Shown here in pieces: positions 25,556 through 33,341 of a stretch of 33,341 nucleotides of DNA. A program made the position numbers and the translations under genes. The notes beneath the pieces are model-generated. The model did no database searches. It was not told the DNA's origin and saw only the letters and a list, made by a program, of their open reading frames with translations. The stretch comes from an uncultured Synechococcus sp. (lineage in GTDB: Bacteria > Cyanobacteriota > Cyanobacteriia > PCC-6307 > Cyanobiaceae). The stretch covers positions 1-33,341 of the forward strand of contig CAJXFG010000005.1 of NCBI GenBank assembly GCA_913052185.1. Reading direction: 5' to 3'. Position 1 is the first letter of the stretch. The number at the start of each line of letters is the position of its first letter.

Positions 25556-27003
25556 TGCAGACAACACTCTCGAAGTCTCAGCCTGGGTTCAATGATCTGG
25601 ACCCAGGCCACCATCCCTGGCGTCAGCGTCTTGATGCCCTGCTGACGTCCGGAGTCAGTGCTGGAGCAGATCTGGTTGAAGTGTTTCTGGAACGCACGGA
25701 CCATCTGGGTGTGCTTGCAGAACAAGACAAGATCACAAGCGTCAGCCCCTCCTTCGGGATGGGTGCCGGCATCCGCGTGTTCCGCGCTGGCAAGGACGGT
25801 TTTGTCAGCACCAATGACCTCAGTGATCAAGGGCTTGCAGAGGCCCTGCAGCAGGCTCTTGCCATGCTGCAGCTCAGTTCATCGACGCTTGCGACAGCAG
25901 GTGGCTTCGATGGTCTTGGTCCTCTCCGTGATTACGGCTCCTCAAAGAACAACTGGCTGAGCAGCACACCCGACATCGTCACCATCACGCAGCGTTTGCT
26001 GGAAGGCACTGACTGTCTTCAGAAACGTGGTGAATATCTGGATGTTCGACGCGGGAGTTTTGCTCGCGACTGGCAGGAAGTGTTGGTTGCAGCCAGTGAT
26101 GGAACTTTTGCCAGAGATATCCGGTTGCATCAATCGAGCGGTCTGAGCGTGCTGGCTGCCGATGGTGATCACCGATCCAGCATCGCCAGGCGTTATGGCA
26201 GCACCGACCGACCTGATGATCTCTGCCGCTGGGATGTGGATGCCTCAGCAAGGGAAGTCTGTGACAGCGCAGCAAAAATGCTGAGGGCCGACTACGTCGA
26301 CGGTGGTCAGATGCCAGTGGTTCTGGCCAATCGTTTCGGTGGTGTGATTTTCCATGAGGCCTGCGGACACCTTCTCGAGACCACACAGGTTGAACGTGGC
26401 TCCACTCCTTTTGCCGACAGCGTTGGCAAAAGCATCGCCCACCCTGCCGTCACCGCGATCGATGAGGGGATGAGCGGTGGTGCCTTCGGTTCGATTTCCA
26501 TGGATGACGAGGGCATGGAGCCGCAGAGAACCGTTCTGATTGAAAACGGCATTCTCCAGTGCTTCCTCAGTGATCGTGCCGGTGAGATGCGAACGGGTCA
26601 CGCTCGAACAGGGAGTGGCCGACGCCAGAACCATGGTTTTGCAGCGGCCAGCCGTATGCGAAACACGTACATCGACGCTGGACCCCACAGCATTGATGAT
26701 CTGATCAGTTCTGTGGATCATGGCCTCTACTGCAAGTCCATGGGTGCAGGAAGCGTCGGTGCCACCGGTCAGTTCAATTTCTCTGTTGAAGAGGGCTACC
26801 TGATCAAGAACGGCCAACTTGGTCAACCCGTCAAAGGAGCCACCCTGATCGGCGATGCCAAGGAGGTCATGCCCAGGATCTCAATGTGTGCGGATGATCT
26901 GGAGCTCGCTGCCGGCTACTGCGGATCGGTGAGCGGAAGCGTGTTTGTGACCGTCGGTCAGCCCCACGTGAAAGTGGATTCGATCACTGTGGGGGGTCGT
27001 TGA
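25555..27003 (+). CDS. tldD: Metalloprotease TldD subunit
   Basis: A 482-residue member of the TldD/PmbA family. The zinc motif HEACGH (residues 267-272, form HExxxH) lies in FHEACGHLLETTQVERG, and a C-terminal AAGYCGSVSGS supplies the expected Cys ligand, so this is the catalytic partner. TldD works as a heterodimer with TldE to cut unfolded peptides, for instance in CcdA antitoxin degradation and microcin maturation in E. coli; the cyanobacterial substrate is unknown. The start overlaps the acsF stop (TGATG). The tldE gene follows with overlap, giving balanced production of the two subunits. Length matches E. coli TldD (481 residues). Confidence 0.94.
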   Translation: MQTTLSKSQPGFNDLDPGHHPWRQRLDALLTSGVSAGADLVEVFLERTDHLGVLAEQDKITSVSPSFGMGAGIRVFRAGKDGFVSTNDLSDQGLAEALQQALAMLQLSSSTLATAGGFDGLGPLRDYGSSKNNWLSSTPDIVTITQRLLEGTDCLQKRGEYLDVRRGSFARDWQEVLVAASDGTFARDIRLHQSSGLSVLAADGDHRSSIARRYGSTDRPDDLCRWDVDASAREVCDSAAKMLRADYVDGGQMPVVLANRFGGVIFHEACGHLLETTQVERGSTPFADSVGKSIAHPAVTAIDEGMSGGAFGSISMDDEGMEPQRTVLIENGILQCFLSDRAGEMRTGHARTGSGRRQNHGFAAASRMRNTYIDAGPHSIDDLISSVDHGLYCKSMGAGSVGATGQFNFSVEEGYLIKNGQLGQPVKGATLIGDAKEVMPRISMCADDLELAAGYCGSVSGSVFVTVGQPHVKVDSITVGGR

Positions 27004-27005
27004 TC

Positions 27006-28373
27006 ATGGCCAACACACCACTCAACGTCAGCTCACTTCAGGATCGGCTCCAGTCACTCGCTGGACGCGAAGGAATCACACAGTGGGATCTCGGAGCCAG
27101 CCGCAGCAGCAGTGCCTCTGTGCAGGTTGATCGCGGAGAAGCCAAGCAACTGAAGGCGGCTCAACGCAGTTCAATCACTGTTCGGGTCTGGAATCAACAG
27201 GGATTGGTTGGCATCACCAGCACATCCGATCTCTCTGATTCAGGTTTGGAGAAAGCCTTGATGGGTGCTCATCAAGCGAGTGTCTTCGGCAATCCAGACG
27301 ATGTTCCAGGTTTTTCCCCCCTTGCCACTGCACCACAACCGGATCTTCATCGACCTCTGCAGGAGGCGCAGGGGATCCAAACCCTGCTGAACGAGCTTCT
27401 TGATGCGGAACAACAACTGCTGGGCCGTCATCCGGCAATCAGCACACTTCCCTACAACGCGCTGAATGAGGGGAGCAGTGAACGCATTTACCTCAACAGC
27501 GAAGGTGCCCTGCGGCAGGCCCAACGCACTCAGGCCAGCATTTTTCTGATGGCGCGTGCCGAGGAAACCGGACGCAAACCCCGCAGCGGTGGGGCAGTGC
27601 GATTAGCTCTCGGTAGTCGAGATCTCGACCTGAAGGGATGCATCGATGAAGCAGCTGAACGCACCATCAGCCACCTGAACTATCAGCCGATCGATACCGG
27701 CCGCTACCTCGTCTGCTTCACGCCTGAGGCTTTTCTGGATCTGATCGGATCGTTCAGCAGCATGTTCAATGCCAGGGCCGTTCTTGATGGTGTGAGCCTC
27801 AGCAAAGCCGATTCAATTGGCAACCAGCTGGCTGTTCCTTTTTTCAATCTCACTGATAACGGTCTTCATCCTGCTCATGTGGGAGCGATGCCGTTTGATG
27901 GTGAAGGCACGCCCACACGGGCACTCCCTCTGATCCGTGAGGGTTGCCTTGAAAGCTTCCTGCATTCCGAGGCAACCGCTCGGCATTTCGGAGTGGATCC
28001 GACTGGTCACGCAGGAATGGGAGCCAAGGTATCCGTCGGTCCTGACTGGTTTGAGGTGAGCCGCACTCCTGCAATGAACACCGGAGCCGACCACCTTGAT
28101 CACACGCTGACCACCGACACGTTCGTTCTGATTGAAAGCCTGAGCGCTCTGCATGCCGGTGTGAAGGCCAGTCAGGGAGCGTTCTCGCTTCCCTTTGATG
28201 GCTGGCTTGTCAGAGGGGGTGAGCGCATCTCCGTCGAAGCGGCAACAGTGGCCGGAGACATCCGTGACCTGTTGCGTTCGATTGTTCACCTTGAATCGGA
28301 ATCCGTGGTCACCCATGAAGGTGTGAGTCCCTACGTGTGGGTGGATGGTCTGGCCATCACCGGTGAAGCCTGA
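27006..28373 (+). CDS. tldE: TldE/PmbA subunit
   Basis: A 455-residue partner of TldD with the same fold but without an HExxxH zinc motif. Family blocks include GVTSTSDLSD-like GITSTSDLSDSGLEKAL, EGSSERIYLNSEG, and the C-terminal GAFSLPFDGWLVRGGE. The ORF track places the start at TTG 27000, within the tldD stop. I prefer the ATG at 27006 (MANTPLNVSS), two codons later. TldE shapes the substrate channel of the TldD/TldE protease. It is followed 24 bp later by fmt. The pair appears to be a core-genome copy, with no peptide precursor gene nearby. Confidence 0.92.
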   Translation: MANTPLNVSSLQDRLQSLAGREGITQWDLGASRSSSASVQVDRGEAKQLKAAQRSSITVRVWNQQGLVGITSTSDLSDSGLEKALMGAHQASVFGNPDDVPGFSPLATAPQPDLHRPLQEAQGIQTLLNELLDAEQQLLGRHPAISTLPYNALNEGSSERIYLNSEGALRQAQRTQASIFLMARAEETGRKPRSGGAVRLALGSRDLDLKGCIDEAAERTISHLNYQPIDTGRYLVCFTPEAFLDLIGSFSSMFNARAVLDGVSLSKADSIGNQLAVPFFNLTDNGLHPAHVGAMPFDGEGTPTRALPLIREGCLESFLHSEATARHFGVDPTGHAGMGAKVSVGPDWFEVSRTPAMNTGADHLDHTLTTDTFVLIESLSALHAGVKASQGAFSLPFDGWLVRGGERISVEAATVAGDIRDLLRSIVHLESESVVTHEGVSPYVWVDGLAITGEA

Positions 28374-28397
28374 AGAGTCCTTCCTGATTGATTGGTC

Positions 28398-29405
28398 TTG
28401 AAGATTCTGTTCTGGGGTACTCCCACCTATGCGGTGCCAACACTCGATGCACTGCATCGCGCAGGACACGAGATCGTCGGTGTTGTGACACAGCCTGATC
28501 GCCGTCGCGGTCGAGGCAAACAACTGATGCCCTCAGCGGTGAAAGCTCGGGCCCTTGAGCTTGATCTGCAGGTGTTCACACCGGAGAGAATCCGCCTGGA
28601 TCACAGCTGTCAACAACACCTGGCTGATCTCGGAGCTGATCTCTCTGTGGTTGTGGCCTTCGGACAGATTCTGCCCACTGAAGTGCTGGTGCAACCACCA
28701 CTTGGTTGCTGGAACGGTCACGGTTCGCTTCTGCCTCGCTGGCGAGGAGCCGGGCCCATTCAATGGTGCATTCTCGAAGGTGATGCTGAAACCGGTGTCG
28801 GCGTGATGGCCATGGAGGAGGGGTTGGATACCGGCCCCGTCCTCCTTGAGCGGACACTCGACATTGGCTTGCTCGAGAACGCGCATCAGCTGGGTGATCG
28901 ACTGAGCCAACTGACAGCAGATCTGATGGTTGAAGCGATCCCCAGAATTCAAGCCGCTGGACCAGGACCGGAAGATGAGCGACATCGCAGGTTGGGAGTA
29001 CGACCGCAGTCAGCGGAGTTCACCTATGCGCGGATGCTCAAAAAAACTGATTATTCAATTGACTGGTCCTGTTCCGCGCTGGCCATTCATCGCAAGGTGA
29101 TGGGCCTGTTCCCAGGGGCTGTGACTCTCTGGAAGGGCAAAAGGCTCAAAATCATGATCACCGAGCCATTGATCGAGAGGCTGCGAGACCAGCTCAGCGC
29201 TGATGTCCGGGATCTGGTGGGGCGGTGGCCAACCGGTGATCATCCAGGCGGTACCGTTCTCGAAAGCAATGCCGCTGGTGTTGTCGTCAGCAGCTCGGGC
29301 TGTCCGTTGCTGATCAGAGAAGCGCAACTGGAAGGCAAAGGGCGCTGCAGTGGCCAGGCTCTTGCTCAGCAATTGCAGGCGACCCCAGGCGACAGGCTGG
29401 GCTGA
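28398..29405 (+). CDS. fmt: Methionyl-tRNA formyltransferase
   Basis: A 335-residue enzyme that formylates the initiator Met-tRNA using 10-formyltetrahydrofolate. It begins MKILFWGTPTYAVPTLDAL and contains QPDRRRGRG (the basic loop) and the catalytic Asn-x-His as WNGHGSLLPRWRGAGPI. The downstream EEGLDTGPVLL holds the catalytic Asp. The C-terminal OB-like domain contains RWPTGDHPGGTVL. The usual VHPS/IHAS wording is replaced by NGHGS, but the Asn, His and Asp are kept. No ATG exists at the N-terminus, so I place the start at the TTG 28398, which gives the canonical MKILFWG; the track uses a TTG two codons earlier. Confidence 0.93.
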   Translation: MKILFWGTPTYAVPTLDALHRAGHEIVGVVTQPDRRRGRGKQLMPSAVKARALELDLQVFTPERIRLDHSCQQHLADLGADLSVVVAFGQILPTEVLVQPPLGCWNGHGSLLPRWRGAGPIQWCILEGDAETGVGVMAMEEGLDTGPVLLERTLDIGLLENAHQLGDRLSQLTADLMVEAIPRIQAAGPGPEDERHRRLGVRPQSAEFTYARMLKKTDYSIDWSCSALAIHRKVMGLFPGAVTLWKGKRLKIMITEPLIERLRDQLSADVRDLVGRWPTGDHPGGTVLESNAAGVVVSSSGCPLLIREAQLEGKGRCSGQALAQQLQATPGDRLG

Positions 29406-29429
29406 CCAGCTGGTGTGACGGCCCCCTGG

Positions 29430-30677
29430 TCAGCGACTGCGTTGACGCGGCCCCGTGGATCCTCCCTTGCGACGTGAGCGGTGTGGGCTACGGCGTTTGC
29501 CGCCGCTGAGGTCCAAGGGAGGTGCCTTCAGGACCGTCGGCTCGAATCCCCTCACATTTTCCTTGCGCAGGGCTTCCCCGGTCAGTCGCTCGATCGCTTG
29601 AAGCAACAGCGATTCCTCCGCGGCAACAAGCGAGATGGCATGGCCGGTTTCTCCGGCACGACCGGTACGACCGATGCGGTGGACATAATCCTCCGCGACA
29701 TTGGGAAGATCCAGATTGACAACATGCGGCAACTGCTGGATATCGATTCCTCGCGCGGCAATGTCAGTCGCCACAAGAACTCTCACACTGCCCTGTTTGA
29801 AGCCCTGCAATGCACGAGTTCTTGCTCCCTGGCTCTTGTTGCCGTGAATCGCTGCTGCTTCGAGGCCTTCCTTGCTGAGTCTCTCCGCCACTCGGTTGGC
29901 ACCGTGCTTTGTTCGCGAAAACACCAACACCTGACGCCAGTTCCCAGTTCTGATGAGGTGACTGAGAAGTTCAGACTTGCGTTTCATGTCGCAGGGATGA
30001 ACCACCTGCTCCACTGAACGCGCTGTCTGGTTTTCAGGTGTGACCTGGATCTGAAGAGGTTGATGCAACAAACCGGTCGCCAGCTTGCGAATCGGTGGAC
30101 TGAACGTGGCAGAGAAAAGCAGGGTCTGCCGCTGCTCCGGCATGAGGCGAATCAATCGGCGGATGTCATGGATGAATCCCATATCAAGCATCCGATCCGC
30201 CTCATCCAGCACGAGGCATTCCAACTGTTCGAATCGCAGAACCCCCTGCTGGTGCAGATCGAGCAGACGGCCTGGTGTGGCCACGAGCAGATCCACACCC
30301 CTCTGCAGTCGTTCAATCTGCGGATTGATCTTCACCCCGCCGAACACCACATCACTTCGCAGGGGAAGGTGACGGCCGTAGGCACGCACATTGTCATGCA
30401 CCTGAGCAGCAAGCTCACGGGTCGGTGTCAACACCAAGGCCCTGACCTGTCTCCGTGCGCACCGTCTGCCATGGCTGAGACGCTCAAGCATCGGCAGAGT
30501 GAACCCGGCTGTTTTTCCAGTGCCGGTCTGCGCAGCTGCCATGACATCCCGGCCACGGATCACTGCTGGAATGGCCTGTTCCTGAATCGGCGAAGGGTGA
30601 CGGTACCCCTTGTCCCTCAGCGCTTTGAGAAGAGGTTCCCCCAGCCCAAGGTCATCGAAGCTGACCTGATGATTGAT
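29430..30677 (-). CDS. rhlE: DEAD-box RNA helicase, RhlE type, with no canonical start codon before its Q-motif
   Basis: A DEAD-box helicase with [10 protein letters not shown] (motif I), [14 protein letters not shown] (motif II), FSATF (motif III) and [13 protein letters not shown] (motif VI), plus a basic tail ([15 protein letters not shown]) typical of RhlE. The ORF track starts at GTG 30563, which leaves out the Q-motif. Reading on, the same frame is open to a TAG at 30723-30725 and encodes [16 protein letters not shown] then [14 protein letters not shown], the standard helicase N-terminus. No ATG, GTG or TTG occurs in frame between that TAG and 30563. I have marked a possible ATC start at 30677, but ATC 30707 or CTG 30644 are equally open. 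It lies last in a minus-strand cluster after terC, DUF6464-like and a small gene. Confidence 0.85.
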   Translation of the reverse strand: MNHQVSFDDLGLGEPLLKALRDKGYRHPSPIQEQAIPAVIRGRDVMAAAQTGTGKTAGFTLPMLERLSHGRRCARRQVRALVLTPTRELAAQVHDNVRAYGRHLPLRSDVVFGGVKINPQIERLQRGVDLLVATPGRLLDLHQQGVLRFEQLECLVLDEADRMLDMGFIHDIRRLIRLMPEQRQTLLFSATFSPPIRKLATGLLHQPLQIQVTPENQTARSVEQVVHPCDMKRKSELLSHLIRTGNWRQVLVFSRTKHGANRVAERLSKEGLEAAAIHGNKSQGARTRALQGFKQGSVRVLVATDIAARGIDIQQLPHVVNLDLPNVAEDYVHRIGRTGRAGETGHAISLVAAEESLLLQAIERLTGEALRKENVRGFEPTVLKAPPLDLSGGKRRSPHRSRRKGGSTGPRQRSR

Positions 30678-30776
30678 CGTGACAGTGGACTCGCCGATCG
30701 TGGAGATCTCGAATCTTTCAGCCTAGAAGGCAGCCAACTTGAGCCCTGACCAAGAACCCCATCTCAACCGGGATGA

Positions 30777-31010
30777 TCAGGTGATCTTCCAGACGGCATC
30801 CTCAGGAATATCTGGAGCAGCGTGAGGATCGGATGGTTCCTGCTGGGTCACACGCCAGGAGGGGACTCTGGTGTCGCGGTAGTTGCCATGCTGGATCAGG
30901 ATCCCATCCTGGTCATCCTTGGTGGCATAAAACCCCCCTTCCCAGCGGGATTTCTGATTCAGACCGCCACGAAACCAGACCCAGCAGCGTTCACGTTTCA
31001 TCGATGTCAT
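30777..31010 (-). CDS. Small hypothetical protein
   Basis: A 77-residue protein starting MTSMKRERCWVWFRGGLNQK and containing SRWEGGFYATKDDQDGILIQHGNYRDTRVPSWRV, a pattern that looks like a real small beta-rich domain. It ends in an acidic DIPEDAVWKIT. The ATG at 31010 overlaps the upstream DUF6464-like stop as ATGA, which supports it as an expressed gene. The GTG at 31037 in the track is less likely. No family name or function is known to me. Its position between a DUF6464-like gene and the RhlE helicase suggests co-expression only. Confidence 0.65.
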   Translation of the reverse strand: MTSMKRERCWVWFRGGLNQKSRWEGGFYATKDDQDGILIQHGNYRDTRVPSWRVTQQEPSDPHAAPDIPEDAVWKIT

Positions 31011-31342
31011 GACGACCGGTGGATGCAACGCTCGCACGGACCTTCAGGAATCACAGCGCAGCGCATCAGAGGACTGCGCGCATTGAAACGACAGGTCGGG
31101 TCACCAATCACCCACCCATGCTGAAACCAACGCGCATCGGAGGGTCGCTTCTGAGTTTTCACCATCAGCACGACCGAACTCAGCTGATAACGACCGGAGT
31201 GGAGGCGGTAACGATGGCGACACTGCAACACCAGAAAACTGTTGCTGTCATGAACAAACCAGCGTCCAGGTGAAGGAGGCTCGTCCAATTCGCAGCGGTC
31301 CAGCAGATGCTCACTGCCTGACTGGCGGATCTCCACGAGCAC
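31007..31342 (-). CDS. DUF6464-like small Cys-containing protein
   Basis: A 111-residue protein whose C-terminal third reads WVIGDPTCRFNARSPLMRCAVIPEGPCERC, matching the cyanobacterial DUF6464 pattern (DPxCRyNArSPylRCAVnPxGPCegC). The four cysteines of this block, plus one in LQCRHRY, suggest a metal site. The N-terminal part (RWFVHDSNSFLVLQCRHRYRL) is beta-rich. Function is unknown. The start is GTG at 31342, 4 bases after the terC stop, and the gene overlaps the next small gene by 4 bases, so terC, this gene and the small gene form one transcription unit. Confidence 0.75.
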   Translation of the reverse strand: MLVEIRQSGSEHLLDRCELDEPPSPGRWFVHDSNSFLVLQCRHRYRLHSGRYQLSSVVLMVKTQKRPSDARWFQHGWVIGDPTCRFNARSPLMRCAVIPEGPCERCIHRSS

Positions 31343-31346
31343 GAGC

Positions 31347-32066
31347 TCAGGACTCCTCTGCTGCAGGAGCTTCGCGCAGGGAAAATCCCCAGACCAGCAG
31401 TCCCATCACGGCCGCGAGAGTGAGGAGTTCAGATGGATGAAGCGATGGAAGAGCCATCAATACCAGCAACTTGAGACCAACGAACCCGACTGCCAGGAAA
31501 CCTGCTGTTTCAAGCCTTGGATAGATCTGCAGCCAGCGGATGAACAGACCTGAGGTGAAGCGCAAGGCGACCACTCCGATCAAGGCACCCGTCAACACAA
31601 GTAGCAACTGATCACTGATGGCAACTGCAGCGGCAACACTGTCGATGGAAAAAGCGAGGTCGGTGACCGCCAGCGTGAGCACGGTTCGACTGAACCGAAT
31701 CGGTACGGATGACGTTTCAGCGGATGCATCACTGGTCTGGTCATCAGCTGAATTCCAGTGTCTGAAGCAGAGCCAGAGCAGATATCCACCTGCAATCAGC
31801 TGAATCGGAGGAAACGCGAGTACGTACTGCGCCATCAGAATCAAGCCAACGCGCAGGCCGAAGGCCATCACGATGCCGAGATTCAGAGCCCTGCGTTCAA
31901 GAGCTGGATCGCGTTGCTCCCGCGCGATTGCTGCCAACGCAATCGCGTTGTCAGCTGAGAGCAGCAACTCGAGAGTGACAAGAACCGGTAACAGCGGCAA
32001 CAGCTCACCCAGCTGGTCGACGCCGTCTAACCAGGCAGTGAGTGAAGGCAGTGCAGCTGTATCCAT
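31347..32066 (-). CDS. TerC family integral membrane protein
   Basis: A 239-residue membrane protein with about seven spans. Family marks are LLLSADNAIALA near residue 36 and AVTDLAFSIDSVAAAVAIS in the middle, each with acidic residues inside the membrane that probably bind a cation. TerC-type proteins were named for tellurite resistance, but bacterial members such as YceF/MeeF-like proteins export manganese, and plant TerC is needed for thylakoid assembly. Transport of Mn2+ is thus a fair inference, not shown. The start is ATG at 32066; the DUF6464-like gene follows after 4 bases. It is divergent from the conserved hypothetical at 32104 with 37 bp between. Confidence 0.88.
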   Translation of the reverse strand: MDTAALPSLTAWLDGVDQLGELLPLLPVLVTLELLLSADNAIALAAIAREQRDPALERRALNLGIVMAFGLRVGLILMAQYVLAFPPIQLIAGGYLLWLCFRHWNSADDQTSDASAETSSVPIRFSRTVLTLAVTDLAFSIDSVAAAVAISDQLLLVLTGALIGVVALRFTSGLFIRWLQIYPRLETAGFLAVGFVGLKLLVLMALPSLHPSELLTLAAVMGLLVWGFSLREAPAAEES

Positions 32067-32103
32067 TTCCGCAGCCTAGAAATGGAAGACATCGATCAGT
32101 GGA

Positions 32104-32919
32104 ATGCGAACCCACGCACAGCTCTGCCATGTGAGTTCTGACCACTACGTGGTTCTGGTGGAGGCCTTCGAGGGAACCACACCACTCGGGAGTGCTCTCG
32201 GTGAGGGGCGCACGGCCACCGATGCCGAAGATCAGGCACTTGTTCGATTGCACTCAAGACTCGGCTCGTCCCAGCCGCTGAGGACCAAGCAAGCACCGCT
32301 GAGCGGCAAGACGGAACCCACCGCCTCAAAATCTGATCAGCCCCTCCCGGAGGAGAAGACCAAACCGGACCACGGGGAACGATCAAAACCCTCGGCGCCG
32401 GTGAGGCGCGCGGCCCCGTCGCCCCCAGCAGAGGCCTCTGCGCCAACAGAGTCAGCAACCCACTCCACAGCCGACATCTCGCCACCCCTTGAGAGCGGGT
32501 CTGATCCGCAGCCACCGAGCGAAGCTCCGACAGATCCTGAGGATTGGAGTGAAGAGTTGACCGCGATTGATCTGGAGCTCCAGAGGGTGGGATGGGATCG
32601 CGACAGCGAAAAGATTTATCTCGAGCGTGCATTCGGACATGCAAGCCGCCATCGACTGACGCGCTTCAGTGATCTGATGGCCTATCTCAAACGTCTTCGA
32701 GATCTTTCACCGGGGAGTGATCCACAGCTTGCAACGATTCCTTTGCGCCGTTCTGATCTGGTGATGCAGGGTGACGAAATTCTCGAACGCCTGCAGTGGA
32801 GCCAGCAACAGGCAAAAGACTTTCTGAATCAACATCACCAGGCCAGTTCTCGTCAACAACTCAGCGACGAACAATTGTTGGATTTCAACATGAAACTGGA
32901 GGAGCAACTAATTAATTGA
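32104..32919 (+). CDS. Conserved cyanobacterial hypothetical protein with disordered linker
   Basis: A 271-residue soluble protein in three parts. Residues 1-55 (HYVVLVEAFEGTTPLGSALGEGRTATDAEDQALVRLHSRL, shown only in part) look like a small alpha-beta domain resembling a double-strand RNA-binding or similar fold; this is uncertain. Residues 60-150 are a Pro/Ser/Glu-rich disordered linker. Residues 150-271 are helical (DLELQRVGWDRDSEKIYLERAFGHASRHRLTR), with a C-terminal coiled section ending in LEEQLIN. I recognise such proteins in marine picocyanobacteria but know no function. The start is ATG at 32104. It is divergent from terC, and ends convergent to ycf54 with a 72-base gap. Confidence 0.7.
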   Translation: MRTHAQLCHVSSDHYVVLVEAFEGTTPLGSALGEGRTATDAEDQALVRLHSRLGSSQPLRTKQAPLSGKTEPTASKSDQPLPEEKTKPDHGERSKPSAPVRRAAPSPPAEASAPTESATHSTADISPPLESGSDPQPPSEAPTDPEDWSEELTAIDLELQRVGWDRDSEKIYLERAFGHASRHRLTRFSDLMAYLKRLRDLSPGSDPQLATIPLRRSDLVMQGDEILERLQWSQQQAKDFLNQHHQASSRQQLSDEQLLDFNMKLEEQLIN

Positions 32920-32961
32920 CTAACACCAATCACACCTGTAGACAAAACAAAGCCGTGAACG

Positions 32962-32978
32962 AACCTTGATTTCAGGTT
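32962..32978. other. Weak hairpin between convergent hypothetical gene and ycf54
   Basis: AACCT-TGATTTC-AGGTT can form a 5-bp stem in the 72-base AT-rich gap between two convergent genes. There is no U-run on either strand. It is the only candidate for a transcript end here and it is poor. Confidence 0.2.
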
Positions 32979-32991
32979 GATCAGAGTTGTG

Positions 32992-33312
32992 TTAATTAGA
33001 GGATGCAATCGCATCGGGAATGTCAGCGCTGGGAGACTCAAAGCGACCTTCGAGAACGAACTCCAGACGCAATTTCATGAAGGTGATGAAATTGGAATCC
33101 GTGGAGACCACCGCCGCTGACGGTTGCGGCACCTGATCACGAATCGCCGTCATGGCAGGGCTGTTCAGAAATGCCGGTTGGCGAACCAGCCAGAAATCGA
33201 TTTCCTTGCCTTTTTCCGCATAGTGGCGACGTCGCTCCTTGAGAACTTCCTCAAGCGGCTCCTCCTGGGTCAGAAACCGTTCGCTTGCAGCAACGAAGTA
33301 ATAGGTGCTCAT
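32992..33312 (-). CDS. ycf54: Ycf54, MgPME-cyclase complex protein
   Basis: A 106-residue protein beginning MSTYYFVAASERFLTQEEPLEEVLKERRRHYAEKGKEIDF (quoted here as two blocks: the YYFVAASERFL start and the EEPLEEVLKERRRHY block), followed by FWLVRQPAFL, PQPSAAVVSTDSNFITFMKLRLEFVL. These match Ycf54, the small partner that stabilises the aerobic MgPME cyclase AcsF and is needed for normal chlorophyll levels. The start is ATG at 33312; the track uses the TTG one codon earlier. Its partner gene acsF lies at 24473-25555 on the other strand, so they are not one operon. A short Ser/Asn tail (AIASSN) ends the protein. Confidence 0.93.
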   Translation of the reverse strand: MSTYYFVAASERFLTQEEPLEEVLKERRRHYAEKGKEIDFWLVRQPAFLNSPAMTAIRDQVPQPSAAVVSTDSNFITFMKLRLEFVLEGRFESPSADIPDAIASSN

Positions 33313-33341
33313 CAATCCTGGCTGGCGAACAAGGGCTCACG

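Noticed and set aside
25555-28373. RiPP (peptide natural product) maturation locus around tldD/tldE
   Set aside because: No precursor peptide, modifying enzyme or exporter gene nearby; the pair is widely found as a core-genome protease.
28398-29405. Possible inactive Fmt because the VHPS-type motif is altered (WNGHGS)
   Set aside because: The catalytic Asn, His and the downstream Asp are all kept, so only the flanking residues differ.
30060-30749. Plus-strand 229-aa ORF opposite the helicase gene
   Set aside because: Antisense to well-conserved helicase motifs; no domain of its own.
1-33341. CRISPR array, prophage, insertion sequence, integron or defence island
   Set aside because: No regularly spaced direct repeats, transposase, integrase or phage structural genes were seen; all gaps are short and composition is even.

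Overview
The window reads as a piece of core chromosome from a marine picocyanobacterium of the Synechococcus/Cyanobium type. The evidence is the mix of oxygenic-photosynthesis genes (Psb30/Ycf12, a Psb32-like TPM protein, AcsF and Ycf54 of chlorophyll synthesis, PcxA, a CCB-type cytochrome assembly factor, Ycf20/DUF565), small cyanobacterial families (DUF2996, DUF6464-like, UPF0182), moderately high GC and extreme compactness. Genes mostly abut or overlap by 1 to 4 bases (ATGA, TGATG, TTGA), no gap exceeds about 230 bp, and I see no insertion sequence, prophage, CRISPR array or compositional island. Species cannot be fixed from the sequence alone.

Layout. 1-7138 (mostly +): 3' part of metG, an LptC-like lipoprotein, a convergent CCB-like gene, a TerB-fold gene, psb32-like, pcxA, cobU, trmL and a LysM/M23 peptidase. 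7139-8470: tRNA-Met(CAU) and a small conserved protein on the minus strand, then a 2-Cys peroxiredoxin with a clear terminator. 8462-13149 (-): a FtsH-type protease followed by a large UPF0182 membrane protein, translationally coupled. 13219-15428: rpmF (+) meets a minus-strand operon cbbY-like, DUF565, glycerate kinase. 15489-20034 (+): recJ, ClC transporter, YkgJ-type Cys cluster protein and two half-size UPF0016 transporters, with psb30 on the opposite strand. 20157-29405 (+): a degenerate RNase R-like protein (Zam-type), ubiX, a two-TM protein, DUF2996, acsF, tldD, tldE, fmt. 29430-32066 (-): terC, DUF6464-like, a small protein, then a RhlE-type helicase. 32104-33312: a conserved hypothetical (+) and ycf54 (-).

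Themes. AcsF and Ycf54 act in the same chlorophyll ring-E cyclase. CbbY-like phosphatase and glycerate kinase both deal with by-products of Rubisco and lie in one operon. The split UPF0016 pair and TerC suggest cation (probably Mn/Ca) handling. Two short genes absent from the ORF track were found by reading: rpmF (58 aa) and psb30 (35 aa).

Most of this is ordinary housekeeping DNA, and I do not see a convincing new multi-gene system. The points most worth checking are the RNase R-like protein that has lost its catalytic aspartates and its SPIRR motif, the helicase whose Q-motif has no canonical start codon upstream, and the single-membrane-span FtsH coupled to UPF0182.
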